Assembly (NCBI RefSeq): GCF_020165195.1
Contig: NZ_JAIUHR010000010.1
Location: forward strand, 96,016-160,015
From: Mesorhizobium sp. CA14
Lineage (GTDB): Bacteria > Pseudomonadota > Alphaproteobacteria > Rhizobiales > Rhizobiaceae
Length of the DNA: 64,000 nucleotides
Reading direction: 5' to 3'
Shown piece after piece: positions 1-8,163 of this stretch. The position numbers and the translations under genes are program-made. The number at the start of each line of letters is the position of its first letter. Position 1 is the stretch's first letter. The notes under the pieces are model-generated. The model did no database searches and was not told the origin of the DNA. It was given only the letters and a program-made list of their open reading frames with translations.

Positions 1-42
1 GAGCCTGTTTCCGATATCTTCTCGGTCCTGGCCATGCCGCGT

Positions 43-1617
43 CTACACCGCAACGTCCGCGATGGCCGCCTTGGCCGTGGCGAGTTGCGCAGGAGCGACC
101 GATAGGTCGCGCAAGCCCGCCTCGAGCAGCGCCGGGATGGCTGCCGGATCGCCGCCCGCGTCGCCGCATAGGCTGACCGGAATACCTCTCTCCCGCCCGA
201 AGGCCGTGATCGTAGCAATCAGCCGCAGCACCGACGGGTGGCGCACGGTGTTGAGATGCGCCACGGCTGCGTTGTCCCGCGCGGCCGCCATCACATATTG
301 CGTCAAGTCGTTGGAGCCGATCGAGAAGAATGCGACACCGGCGAAGGCTTCGGGCGCCAGCGCGACGGAAGGCACCTCCACCATGATGCCGAGCGGCGGA
401 AGCTGGTGTGCCACGCCCCGCGCGGCAAGCGCGGCTTCTTCTTCGGCGAACAGCGCGGTGGCTTGGCTGTACTCCTCGGGCGTGGCGATCATCGGGAACA
501 TCACCTTCAGATTGCCGTGGATGGCGGCGCGCAGCAATGCCCGGATCTGCACGCGGAAGACATCGCGCCGCGCCAGCGAAAGCCTTATGCCGCGCAGACC
601 GAGAAACGGGTTGGTTTCCTCGACGGTGAAACCCGGCACCGGCTTGTCGCCGCCGGCATCGACGGTGCGGATGGTCACCGGCTTGTCGCCGGCCCATTCC
701 AGTACCTTGCGATAGGCACGGTATTGCGTCTCCTCGTCCGGCAGCGCCTTGCCGAACAGGAATTCGGTCCGCATCAGGCCGATGCCGTCGCAGCTTTCGA
801 TTTCGATTCCATCGACGTCGGAGGGGTAGGCGATGTTGACCTGGACGCGCACGGCGGTGCCGACCTTGGTCACCGCCGGCTCCGTCAGGAATGTCTTCGC
901 CGCGCCGAGCCGGTCGGCGAAAGAGGAGGCGGATTGCCGGAAGGCTTCGATCTCGGCCGGCGACGGCGAGAAAACGATCGCGCCGCGTTCGGCGTCGAGC
1001 AGCGCGACACCGGTGAGCGTTTCAGCCTCGTCGCCGAGACCGACGACCATCGGCACGCCGCGCGAGCGCGCCAGCATAGCGACATGGCTGGCGGTGCTGC
1101 CGCGCTTGAGCGCGATGCCGCCGCCCTCGCTCCAATCGGTTTCGAGGAAGCGCGTCGGCGCGATGTCCTCGCCGTAGAGGATCGCCCCCGGGGGTGCCGC
1201 GGCCTCGCTGTCCTCACTCAGCGCGCGCAGCACCTGGTCGCGGATGTCACGCAAATCCGCGGCACGGGCGCGGAAATAGTCCTGGTCCGACGCTTCATAG
1301 CCGGCGATCTCGCTGTCCAGCGCGGTCCGCCAGGCGACATCCGCCGGCTGCCCGGAGCCGATCGCCGCCAAGGCCGGACCGCTCAACGCGTCGTCCTCCA
1401 GCACGGCGATGTGGAATTCGAGGATGCCGGCGGCGTCGCCATCGGCGGTTTCGATCAGCGCGGCCAGCCGGCCGACGGCCTTGCCGATTGCCTTTACCAG
1501 TGCGACCTGTTCTTCCTCGGCGCTCGCCTTGGCCTTGTAGTTGGCCGGAGGCTGGTCGAGGTCGAACAGCGGGCCTTCGGCGTAACCGGGAGAGGCGGGG
1601 ATACCCTCAACCCGCAT
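43..1617 (-). CDS. ptsI: PTS Enzyme I (PEP-protein phosphotransferase), dedicated to the Dha kinase operon
   Basis: A 524-residue Enzyme I that would take phosphate from PEP and pass it to HPr in the cytoplasm. The N-terminal half has the phospho-histidine loop GSTASHVAMLA with His178; the C-terminal half has the PEP-binding barrel motifs TVDAGGDKP, GSNDLTQY and SLCGDAGGDP with the conserved catalytic Cys. It lacks the GAF domain of the nitrogen-PTS enzyme PtsP and is slightly shorter than classical Enzyme I (about 575). I chose the ATG at 1617 because GGAAGG precedes it; the in-frame codons further upstream overlap the HPr gene. It is the last gene of a run that supplies HPr and DhaM just upstream, so its likely job is phosphorylating DhaM rather than sugar uptake. 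No terminator is visible in the 42 bases after the stop. Confidence 0.9.
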   Translation of the reverse strand: MRVEGIPASPGYAEGPLFDLDQPPANYKAKASAEEEQVALVKAIGKAVGRLAALIETADGDAAGILEFHIAVLEDDALSGPALAAIGSGQPADVAWRTALDSEIAGYEASDQDYFRARAADLRDIRDQVLRALSEDSEAAAPPGAILYGEDIAPTRFLETDWSEGGGIALKRGSTASHVAMLARSRGVPMVVGLGDEAETLTGVALLDAERGAIVFSPSPAEIEAFRQSASSFADRLGAAKTFLTEPAVTKVGTAVRVQVNIAYPSDVDGIEIESCDGIGLMRTEFLFGKALPDEETQYRAYRKVLEWAGDKPVTIRTVDAGGDKPVPGFTVEETNPFLGLRGIRLSLARRDVFRVQIRALLRAAIHGNLKVMFPMIATPEEYSQATALFAEEEAALAARGVAHQLPPLGIMVEVPSVALAPEAFAGVAFFSIGSNDLTQYVMAAARDNAAVAHLNTVRHPSVLRLIATITAFGRERGIPVSLCGDAGGDPAAIPALLEAGLRDLSVAPAQLATAKAAIADVAV

Positions 1618-1658
1618 GGCTCGCCTTCCTTGCGGGCCTGCCGTCATGCAGATCGGTC

Positions 1659-1961
1659 TCAAGCGGACCGGGCATGATCCACGCCCTCGTCGAAGTCGCG
1701 CTGTACCAGATCGACCAGCGCTTTCACCGCCTGGACCGCGCCCTCGCCCTTGGCGCGGATATGCAGCATGGTGCCCTTCGGCGCCTTGGCCGCCATCACC
1801 TTGACGATGCTCTTGGCGTCGAACCAGGGGCCGTTGGCAGCCACCGCCACCTCCACCTCGGCAGCGAACGACTTGGCGAGCTTGGTGAACTTCACCGAAG
1901 GGCGTGCGTGCAATCCCACCGCGTGGGTGATCAGGACCGTTGCTTCGGCGGATGCGGACAT
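1659..1961 (-). CDS. ptsH: HPr phosphocarrier protein of the Dha operon
   Basis: A 100-residue HPr-fold phosphocarrier. The active-site motif GLHARPS contains the phosphorylatable His18, and the regulatory-site region reads WFDAKSIVKVMAAKAPKG, with a serine where HPr Ser46 normally lies. It would relay phosphate from Enzyme I (gene 41 bp downstream) to DhaM (gene 19 bp upstream). In E. coli these two modules are fused to the DhaM EIIA domain; here they are separate genes in the same order. Rhizobia normally carry another HPr gene for the nitrogen PTS next to the EIIA-Man and HPrK genes. None of those is near, so this copy looks specialised. Confidence 0.9.
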   Translation of the reverse strand: MSASAEATVLITHAVGLHARPSVKFTKLAKSFAAEVEVAVAANGPWFDAKSIVKVMAAKAPKGTMLHIRAKGEGAVQAVKALVDLVQRDFDEGVDHARSA

Positions 1962-1980
1962 TCAGTCGGTTCCCGTTCGT

Positions 1981-2370
1981 TCACGACGGCGACAATTCAT
2001 GCGCCGTCGCCACCACTTCCTTGAGCGAGGCGCCGCCGGAGGATTCGGTTGCCGCCATCACCGCGCCCTCGACGATCGGCGCGTTGCAGACGACTATTCT
2101 GTGGGAGCGCGGCTCGCCGATCATCTCGACCGCCATCTCCGAGTTGGTCTCGGCGCCGCCGAGATCGACCAGTATAGCGACACCGGCTTCCGACCAGGCC
2201 TTGTCGATCGCGTCCATGATCGCCTCGACGCTGGTGCCGAGGCCGCCATGGCCGTTTCCGCCGCACCATGCAAGCGGCACTTCGTCGCCCACCATCTGGC
2301 GCACCATGTCGGCCGTGCCCTCGGCGACCAGGGGCGAATGCGACACGATGACGATCCCGACATTGCTCAT
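1981..2370 (-). CDS. dhaM: DhaM, PTS EIIA-like phosphotransfer subunit of dihydroxyacetone kinase
   Basis: A 129-residue EIIA-Man-fold protein that would accept phosphate from HPr and recharge ADP bound to DhaL. The phosphorylation site is the histidine in GIVIVSHSP near the N terminus, and the downstream motifs LVDLGGAETNSEMA and APIVEGAVMAA are typical of DhaM. The gene carries only the EIIA domain, unlike E. coli DhaM, which also has HPr and Enzyme I domains. The ATG overlaps the stop of the upstream DhaL gene as TGATG, implying translational coupling. An in-frame TTG one codon upstream is less likely. Confidence 0.92.
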   Translation of the reverse strand: MSNVGIVIVSHSPLVAEGTADMVRQMVGDEVPLAWCGGNGHGGLGTSVEAIMDAIDKAWSEAGVAILVDLGGAETNSEMAVEMIGEPRSHRIVVCNAPIVEGAVMAATESSGGASLKEVVATAHELSPS

Positions 2371-2969
2371 CAATTGCCCTCTATGGCTTCCGCGACTGCG
2401 CGCACCAGCAGCGCGGTCGAGCGCGCCCCGGCGTCCATATGCCCGATCGAGCGCTCTCCCAGGAAGGAAGCGCGCCCGCGCAGAGCCTTCATCGGCACCG
2501 TGGCCTCCGCAGCCTTGTCGGCTGCATCGGCGATCTCGCCAGCCGTCTGACCTTGCGCCAATGCCTCATACACCGGCTGCAGCACGTCGAGCATGGTTTT
2601 TTGTCCCGGCTGCGATTTGCCGCGCGCCGCGACCGCCTCGATCGCCTTGCCCAGCGCCGCCGTCAGTCCGTTTCGATCGGGTACTGCCGACAGGTCCTTG
2701 CCGAGCGCCATGAACAATGTGCCGAACAAGGGGCCGGACGCGCCGCCCACGGTCATCACCAGCTTGGTGCCGACCGCCTTCAGCGCCTCGGGCAGCGGTT
2801 TCGTCGCGAAGGCGTCGGCCTCGGCACGCACGGCCTCGAAGCCGCGCTTCATGTTCAGCCCGTGGTCGCCGTCGCCGATGGCCTGGTCGAGCGCGGTCAA
2901 TTCCTCGGCATGTGCCGCGATCGTATCGGCCGCCGCCGCGATCAATCGGGAGAAATCGGCTGCGGCCAT
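2370..2969 (-). CDS. dhaL: DhaL, ADP-binding subunit of PTS-dependent dihydroxyacetone kinase
   Basis: A 199-residue all-helical DhaL. The nucleotide/Mg motif DQAIGDGDHGLNMKRGF carries the three aspartates that bind the metals, in the form with the histidine that is typical of PTS-type DhaL proteins, where ADP stays bound as a cofactor. VGGASGPLFGTLF and the C-terminal GHMDAGARSTALL are also family features. It starts 10 bp after the stop of the fused DhaK-DhaL gene and overlaps dhaM. No separate dhaK gene accompanies it, so the only DhaK partner encoded here is the N-terminal half of the fused protein. Confidence 0.92.
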   Translation of the reverse strand: MAAADFSRLIAAAADTIAAHAEELTALDQAIGDGDHGLNMKRGFEAVRAEADAFATKPLPEALKAVGTKLVMTVGGASGPLFGTLFMALGKDLSAVPDRNGLTAALGKAIEAVAARGKSQPGQKTMLDVLQPVYEALAQGQTAGEIADAADKAAEATVPMKALRGRASFLGERSIGHMDAGARSTALLVRAVAEAIEGN

Positions 2970-2979
2970 TGTCTGTCCT

Positions 2980-4620
2980 TCATGCCGGGGCGAACAGCGC
3001 CGCCACGGCAGCGAAAACTTTGGCGACCGCGAAGGCGCCTGGATCCGCTGTGTCAAGCTGCCTGCCGATATAGGCGGAGCGGCCGGCCTTCGCCTTCTGC
3101 ATCGCCTCGGTTGCCTCGGCGCCTTGCCGCGCCGCTTCTGCCGCCGCTTCCAGCCCGCTTGCATCAAGCGCCCGCAGTGCCGGCTCCAGCGCATCAACCA
3201 TGGTGCGGTCGCCGGCCTTGGCGCCGCCGTAGAAAGTCATGCGGTCTAGCCCGGCGAGCAGCGCCTTGGGTGAAGTTGCGCCGAAACGCAAAGTCTGTGC
3301 GGCGGCCGTGAAGAAGATCGACAACAGTACGCCGCTGGAGCCGCCCATCGAGGTGCCCAACGTATCGCCGATTGCGGCAAATGTCGCGGCCTTGTCGGCG
3401 AGCGGCAGCGTGTCGATGCGCTCGAGAATGCTGCGCGCGCCCATCGCCACGGTCGAGCCGGTGTCGCCGTCGCCCGCCTTGGCGTCGAGCGCGTTGAGCG
3501 GCTCTTCGAGCGCGATCAGCTTCTGGCAGACGGCCCTGATCAGCCGCTCCGCGGCCGCATCGCGGCTGGCGGGCTTTATGGCTGTGCCTATGCCAGGTTT
3601 GGCCATTGCGATAGTGGCCGGCTGACGAACCGGCTTCGCCGGCAGCCAGGCATGCGGGCCGACAGGCGCCAGCAGCGCCGCCTCGCGTTCCGCGTCGAGC
3701 TTGAGCAGCGACAGCGAGAATCCGTTCATGTTGAGCGCCGTCATCAGATGACCGGGGCCGATCGTCAGCGCCACGGCCTTCGCCAGCGGCGAGGACAAGA
3801 CGGCGTTGGCGATCAAAGACATTTCGAGCGGCGGCACCGAGCCGAGATTGTTGATCAGCAAGGCATAATGGCTGCCGGGATCGAGCTGCGCGGCGAGGCG
3901 CTCGGCCATGACAGCGACGAACGCGCTGGCGCTCTGCAGCGCGATGCGCTCGACGCCCGGCTCGCCATGAATGCCCAGGCCGAGCTCGCCATCATTCGCG
4001 CCGAAGCGCTCCTCATGCGCCTGTCCGGGGATCGAGCAGGAGGAAAGCGAGATGCCGAGCGAAAAGATGTCCTTGGCCGCCGCCCGCGCCGCCGCGGCAA
4101 CCGACGCCAGGTCGTGACCGGCTTCGGACAGATGACCGGCGATCTTGTGCACGAACAACGTGCCGGCGACGCCGCGCGGCTGGGCGATGTCGGGTAACGC
4201 GATGTCGTCGCCTACGATCACCATCTCGACCGCAAGGCCCTCGGCGCGCGCCTTTTCCGCGGCCAGTCCGAAATTGAGCCGGTCGCCGGTGTAGTTCTTG
4301 ACGACCAGCAGGCAGCCGGCCGACCCCGTCGTGGCGCGGATCGCCGCCAGCACCGCCTCGACGCTCGGCGAAGCGAAGATCTCGCCGGAGACGGCCGCCG
4401 TCAGCATCCCGGCGCCGACGAAGCCGGCATGCGAGGGTTCATGCCCGGCACCGCCGCCCGAAACCACGGCCACCTTCGTCTTGTCCCACTCGGCGCGCAG
4501 CACGACCTTGATCTCGGGATAACCGTCGAGGCGGGCGAGCGCACCCGATCCCGTCGTGGCGAGGAAGCCGTCCAGCGCCTCGGTGACGATCGTGTCCTTG
4601 CGGTTGAAAAAGTGCTTCAT
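2980..4620 (-). CDS. dhaK: Fused DhaK-DhaL kinase (dihydroxyacetone or other short ketose kinase)
   Basis: A 546-residue single-chain kinase of the dihydroxyacetone family. Residues 1 to about 330 are DhaK: SGGGAGHEPSHAG (His60), KNYTGD (Asp113) and GIHGEPG with His218, the residue that binds the substrate carbonyl covalently in this family. After a proline-rich linker (about 330-355) comes a DhaL domain whose Mg-ATP motif DAKAGDGDTG holds Asp379, Asp384 and Asp386. This is the architecture of ATP-dependent enzymes. Some family members phosphorylate erythrulose or other tetruloses, so the substrate is not settled. The start is the ATG at 4620; the reading frame is open to a TTG at 4653, but that gives no better ribosome site. 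The gene lies 59 bp downstream of the second transporter ATPase. Confidence 0.92.
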   Translation of the reverse strand: MKHFFNRKDTIVTEALDGFLATTGSGALARLDGYPEIKVVLRAEWDKTKVAVVSGGGAGHEPSHAGFVGAGMLTAAVSGEIFASPSVEAVLAAIRATTGSAGCLLVVKNYTGDRLNFGLAAEKARAEGLAVEMVIVGDDIALPDIAQPRGVAGTLFVHKIAGHLSEAGHDLASVAAAARAAAKDIFSLGISLSSCSIPGQAHEERFGANDGELGLGIHGEPGVERIALQSASAFVAVMAERLAAQLDPGSHYALLINNLGSVPPLEMSLIANAVLSSPLAKAVALTIGPGHLMTALNMNGFSLSLLKLDAEREAALLAPVGPHAWLPAKPVRQPATIAMAKPGIGTAIKPASRDAAAERLIRAVCQKLIALEEPLNALDAKAGDGDTGSTVAMGARSILERIDTLPLADKAATFAAIGDTLGTSMGGSSGVLLSIFFTAAAQTLRFGATSPKALLAGLDRMTFYGGAKAGDRTMVDALEPALRALDASGLEAAAEAARQGAEATEAMQKAKAGRSAYIGRQLDTADPGAFAVAKVFAAVAALFAPA

Positions 4621-4679
4621 GAATTTCGTCCAGTCCGTATCTGCGGTCGTCAATCGGTGTGCGATAAGCGCGTGGCCGG

Positions 4680-5693
4680 CTACATCAATCTCTGCCCATC
4701 CGAGCCGAAATAAAGCGGCGCTATGTAGCGGATCGTCACTCTGTCCCCCTTTGCGAGCGGCGTGTCGGGACCGGTCAGCGTCACCAGCTTCTTCGGCCCC
4801 ACCGTCACATGCAGATGGTTCTGGTCGCCGAGATGCTCGACCCAGTCGACGACGCCGTCGGCATGACCGTTCAGCGCCTTCTCGATCGCGAGATGCTCGG
4901 TGCGGGCGCCGATCGTCATTGTTCCGGTCGGCACGCCGCCGTCGGGCAAAAGCCCTGCCGGCAAGAGGTTGATCGCCGGCTGGCCGAGACGGGCCGCGAC
5001 ATGCAGGTTCGCCGGCTCCGAATAGATCGCACGCGGCGTGCCGATCTGCACCAGCACGCCGTCGGCGAGGATGCCGATGCGGTCGGCCATGGTCATCGCC
5101 TCGATCTGGTCATGCGTGACATAGAGCATGGTGGCGCCGAGCTCGGACTGGATGCGTTTGAGCTCGAGCCGAAGATCGGCGCGCAGCTTGGCGTCAAGCG
5201 AGGACAGCGGCTCGTCCATCAGGTAGATCGCGGGCTTCCTCACCAGGGCGCGGCCGATGGCGACGCGCTGCATCTCGCCGCCCGACAGTTTTGTCGAGCG
5301 GTTGTCGAGCTTGTGGTCGATGCGCACCATGCGCGCCACGTCCTCGACGCGCCGCCGCACGGCCTCTTCCGGAAACCGCCGCGCCGGCGAGCGCAGCGGG
5401 AAGGCGAGATTGTCGAACACCGAAAGATGCGGGTAAAGCGAATATTGCTGGAAGACGAAGGCGGTGTCGCGTTCTGCCGGCGACAGCGCCGTCGCGTCAT
5501 GGCCGCCGATGTGGATCGTGCCGCTGTCCGGCCGTTCCAGCCCGGCGATCAGCCTCAGCGTCGTCGTCTTGCCGGCGCCGGTCGGCCCGAGCAGCACGAC
5601 GAATTCGCCGTCCTTTATAACGAGGTCGAGATCGTTGATCGCGACGGTGTCGCCAAAACTCTTGGTCACGCCCTGGATGTGAACGTCAGCCAT
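4680..5693 (-). CDS. ABC transporter ATP-binding protein (UgpC/MalK type), second copy
   Basis: A 337-residue carbohydrate-importer ATPase. The Walker A is GPTGAGKTT, the signature LSGGEMQR, and the Walker B IYLMDEPLSSLD, followed by the H-loop in YVTHDQIEAM and a C-terminal TOBE/MalK-type regulatory domain (about 230-337). The signature has E where LSGGQ is usual. The start overlaps the stop of the preceding ATPase gene by 8 bp, so the two are probably translated together and form a heterodimer. The arrangement of two ATPases, two permeases, a small membrane protein and a binding protein resembles the rhizobial glycerol ABC system, but the neighbouring kinase points to a C3-C4 ketose or polyol. 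Confidence 0.93.
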   Translation of the reverse strand: MADVHIQGVTKSFGDTVAINDLDLVIKDGEFVVLLGPTGAGKTTTLRLIAGLERPDSGTIHIGGHDATALSPAERDTAFVFQQYSLYPHLSVFDNLAFPLRSPARRFPEEAVRRRVEDVARMVRIDHKLDNRSTKLSGGEMQRVAIGRALVRKPAIYLMDEPLSSLDAKLRADLRLELKRIQSELGATMLYVTHDQIEAMTMADRIGILADGVLVQIGTPRAIYSEPANLHVAARLGQPAINLLPAGLLPDGGVPTGTMTIGARTEHLAIEKALNGHADGVVDWVEHLGDQNHLHVTVGPKKLVTLTGPDTPLAKGDRVTIRYIAPLYFGSDGQRLM

Positions 5694-6792
5694 GGCGCGC
5701 CTCCGCTGCCTGATCATGCATGGCGGTCCGGACCGCTCGTCCGGAGCCCTTCTCGAACAGCGACAGCCGCGCGCCGTTCAGCGCCAGCCCGACCTGTTCG
5801 CCGGGGCTGAGATGGATGCCCGCCGGCACCCGGGCCTTGATGATGCCGTCTGCCGTCTCGACGGCGACGATCTGCGTGGTGCCTAGATATTCGGTGCCGT
5901 AGATCGCGCCGCGCAGCTTCGAGCCATCGTCGAAGCGGATGTGCTCAGGCCGGATACCCAGCGCCATGTCGGCCGGAGCGATATCCTCGCGCACTTCCGG
6001 TACCGCCACCTTGGCGCCCTGCACGACGATCTCCTTCGCGCCCTTGGCGAGGCCGCCGCCGAACTTCAGGAAATTCATCGGCGGCGAGCCGATGAAATCG
6101 GCGACGAACATGGTTGCTGGCCGGTCGTAGATTTCCCGCGGCGTGCCGAACTGCTCGATGACGCCGTGATTCATCACCGCAATCTTGTCGGCCATCGACA
6201 TCGCTTCCATCTGGTCGTGCGTGACATAGACGGTCGTGGCGTGGATGCGATTGTGCAGCTCGCGCAGCTCGTGCACCATCAGATCGCGGAACTCGGTATC
6301 GAGGGTGCCGAGCGGCTCGTCCATGAGAAAGCATTTCGGCCGCCGCACGATGGCGCGGCCGAGCGCGACGCGCTGGCGGTCGCCGCCGGCAAGGCCGGAG
6401 ACGGACTTGTCGAGAAGATGGTCGATGCGCAACAGCTTCGCCGTCTCCTCGACGCGGCTGCGGATTTCGGCCGGCGGCATGCCCTGCGCAAGCAGCGGAA
6501 AGCCGATGTTCCGGCGCACATTCATATGCGGGTAGAGCGCGAAGAGCTGGAAGACGAAGGCGATGTCGCGCTCGCGCGCCCGTCGCATGGTGACGTCCTC
6601 GCCGCCGAGCAGGATCTTGCCGCCGGTCGGCAATTCGAGGCCGGCGATCATGCGCAGCGTCGTCGTCTTGCCGCAGCCGGACGGCCCGAGCATGACGAAG
6701 AACTCGCCGTCCTCGACGACGAAGTTGGAATCCTGCACGGCGACGAATGCGCCGAAGGCCTTCCTCAGGTTCTGAACACGGATCTCGGCCAT
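5686..6792 (-). CDS. ABC transporter ATP-binding protein (UgpC/MalK type), first copy
   Basis: A 368-residue ATPase partner of the next gene. It has Walker A GPSGCGKTT, Walker B CFLMDEPLGTLD and the H-loop in YVTHDQMEAM. The ABC signature is degenerate: it reads SGLAGGDRQR where LSGGQQQR is expected, with D in place of the Q. In heterodimeric importers one composite ATP site is often weakened, which would fit, but this is inference. A TOBE-type C-terminal domain follows (about 235-368). The ATG at 6792 lies 2 bp after the stop of the small membrane protein gene; the open frame upstream of it covers that gene and is not coding. Confidence 0.92.
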   Translation of the reverse strand: MAEIRVQNLRKAFGAFVAVQDSNFVVEDGEFFVMLGPSGCGKTTTLRMIAGLELPTGGKILLGGEDVTMRRARERDIAFVFQLFALYPHMNVRRNIGFPLLAQGMPPAEIRSRVEETAKLLRIDHLLDKSVSGLAGGDRQRVALGRAIVRRPKCFLMDEPLGTLDTEFRDLMVHELRELHNRIHATTVYVTHDQMEAMSMADKIAVMNHGVIEQFGTPREIYDRPATMFVADFIGSPPMNFLKFGGGLAKGAKEIVVQGAKVAVPEVREDIAPADMALGIRPEHIRFDDGSKLRGAIYGTEYLGTTQIVAVETADGIIKARVPAGIHLSPGEQVGLALNGARLSLFEKGSGRAVRTAMHDQAAEARHG

Positions 6793-6794
6793 AT

Positions 6795-6998
6795 CTATTC
6801 CGGGAATTTCGAGACGATGATGAACATCACCGTGCCGGTGAGCATGGTGATGAAGGAATAGGTGTAGAGCGACAGCGCGAAAGGCTGGAACAGCATCAGG
6901 AAGCCGATCGCGATGATCGCGGTCGCGATGTTTTCCATCAGGCCACGCCTTGCCCAGCGCGGCCAAGAGGAGCGCTTGGAGGCAATAGAGCGGTTCAT
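6795..6998 (-). CDS. Small two-helix membrane protein of the ABC operon
   Basis: A 67-residue protein with a basic N terminus (MNRSIASKRSSWPRWARRG) and two hydrophobic segments at about 21-40 and 44-61, ending in VSKFPE. The start at 6998 has a strong ribosome site (GGGAGG 6 bases upstream). A small membrane protein at this place is a regular feature of rhizobial glycerol-like ABC clusters (GlpU/DUF2160 position), but I cannot confirm that this sequence belongs to DUF2160. It probably associates with the permeases. It is 2 bp from the ATPase gene and is separated from the permease gene upstream by a palindromic repeat element. Confidence 0.75.
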   Translation of the reverse strand: MNRSIASKRSSWPRWARRGLMENIATAIIAIGFLMLFQPFALSLYTYSFITMLTGTVMFIIVSKFPE

Positions 6999-7044
6999 GC
7001 GTTCCTCCCTTCCTTCTCGTTCAAGGGGAGAGATGGTTGCCAAG

Positions 7045-7195
7045 TGGTTCCCACACTCCGTCGCTGCTTCGCAGCGCCACCTCTCCCCCCTCCGGAGGGA
7101 GAGGAAGGGAGCCTGGCTGAATGAAGTTCGCGCCCTTCCTCTACCCCGTCGATCGGGGGGGAGGTGTCGAGCGAAGCTCGACGGAGTGGGGGTCG
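7045..7195. repeat. Composite palindromic element inside the ABC operon
   Basis: About 150 bp made of nested inverted repeats. Outer arms are CCACACTCCGTCG (7051-7063) and CGACGGAGTGGG (7179-7190). Inside lie the hairpins CGCTGC-TTC-GCAGCG (7063-7077), TCTCCC...GGGAGA (about 7082-7102) and GTCGAGC-GAA-GCTCGAC (7166-7182). It fills the only large gap inside the operon, between the MalG-type permease (7213) and the small membrane protein (6998). The make-up matches interspersed rhizobial intergenic palindromes; it may act as an mRNA-stability or attenuation element. Confidence 0.75.
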
Positions 7196-7212
7196 ACTTA
7201 TTCCCACACTAA

Positions 7213-8163
7213 TCATTTGCGCACCGCGCCGAAGGTGATGCCGCGCAAGAGCTGCTTGCGGAGCAGGATGGTGAAGACGAGGATCGGCACCAGAAAGATG
7301 GTCGTGCCGGCTGCCACCGCCGGCCAGTCCTGGCCGCCCTCGCCGATGATGGTCGGGATGAAGGGCGGCGCGGTCTGCGCGCTGCCGGAAGTGAGCAGCG
7401 CCGCGAACGCATATTCGTTCCAGGCAAAGATCAGGCAGAAGATGGCGGTCGCGGCGATGCCGGTCGTGGCCTGCGGCAGCACGGTGCGCCAGAAGGCCTG
7501 CAGCCGCGTGTAGCCGTCGATCATCGCGGCCTCTTCATACTCGCGTGGGATCTCGTCGATGAAGCCTTTCAAGAGCCACACAGCCAGCGAAACGTTGACC
7601 GCGGTGTAGAGCAGGATCATGCCGAGCGCGGTGTCGGACAGGCCGAGCTCGCGATACATCAGGTAGATCGGGATCGCCACCGCGATCGGCGGCATGAAGC
7701 GCGTCGACAGGATGAAGAACAGAAGGTCGTCGGCCAAAGGCACCTGGAAGCGCGAGAAGCCATAGGCCGAGAGCGTGCCGAGGAACACCGCGCAGAAGGT
7801 CGAGCCGAAGGCGATGATCAGCGAGTTGACGAAACGCGGCAGGAAATTCGACGGCCCGGCGATCACCATGTTGCGCTTGCGCACGGTCTCGTCGCAGAAG
7901 CCCGTCGCCGGTCCGAGCGAGTTGATGTATTCCGGCGTCTGCCTTGTGCGTGTCGTGAACAGGTTGCAATAGCCCTCGATGCTCGGCTGGAAGACGATCT
8001 TGGGCGGATAGGCGATCGAATCCGGCGGCGTCTTGAAGCTGGTGGCGAAGATCCAGAGCAGCGGCACGATCGAGATCAGCGCATAGGCTATGATGATCGT
8101 GCCGGCGATCAGCTTCGCGTTCGACGAGGGCGCGACGACGGAATGGGCGGTGGTCAGGCTCAT
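7213..8163 (-). CDS. ABC transporter permease (MalG/UgpE type)
   Basis: A 316-residue inner-membrane permease with six predicted helices; the first is at about 18-40. The EAA loop that contacts the ATPase reads EYEEAAMIDGYTRLQAFWRTVLP (about residues 205-227). It has the MalG-like periplasmic segment between helices 1 and 2, somewhat long and rich in charged residues here (PEYINSLGPATGFC). The start overlaps the stop of the upstream permease gene by 4 bp (ATGA type), indicating coupled translation. It forms the transmembrane channel with the 8160-9107 product. Confidence 0.93.
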   Translation of the reverse strand: MSLTTAHSVVAPSSNAKLIAGTIIIAYALISIVPLLWIFATSFKTPPDSIAYPPKIVFQPSIEGYCNLFTTRTRQTPEYINSLGPATGFCDETVRKRNMVIAGPSNFLPRFVNSLIIAFGSTFCAVFLGTLSAYGFSRFQVPLADDLLFFILSTRFMPPIAVAIPIYLMYRELGLSDTALGMILLYTAVNVSLAVWLLKGFIDEIPREYEEAAMIDGYTRLQAFWRTVLPQATTGIAATAIFCLIFAWNEYAFAALLTSGSAQTAPPFIPTIIGEGGQDWPAVAAGTTIFLVPILVFTILLRKQLLRGITFGAVRK

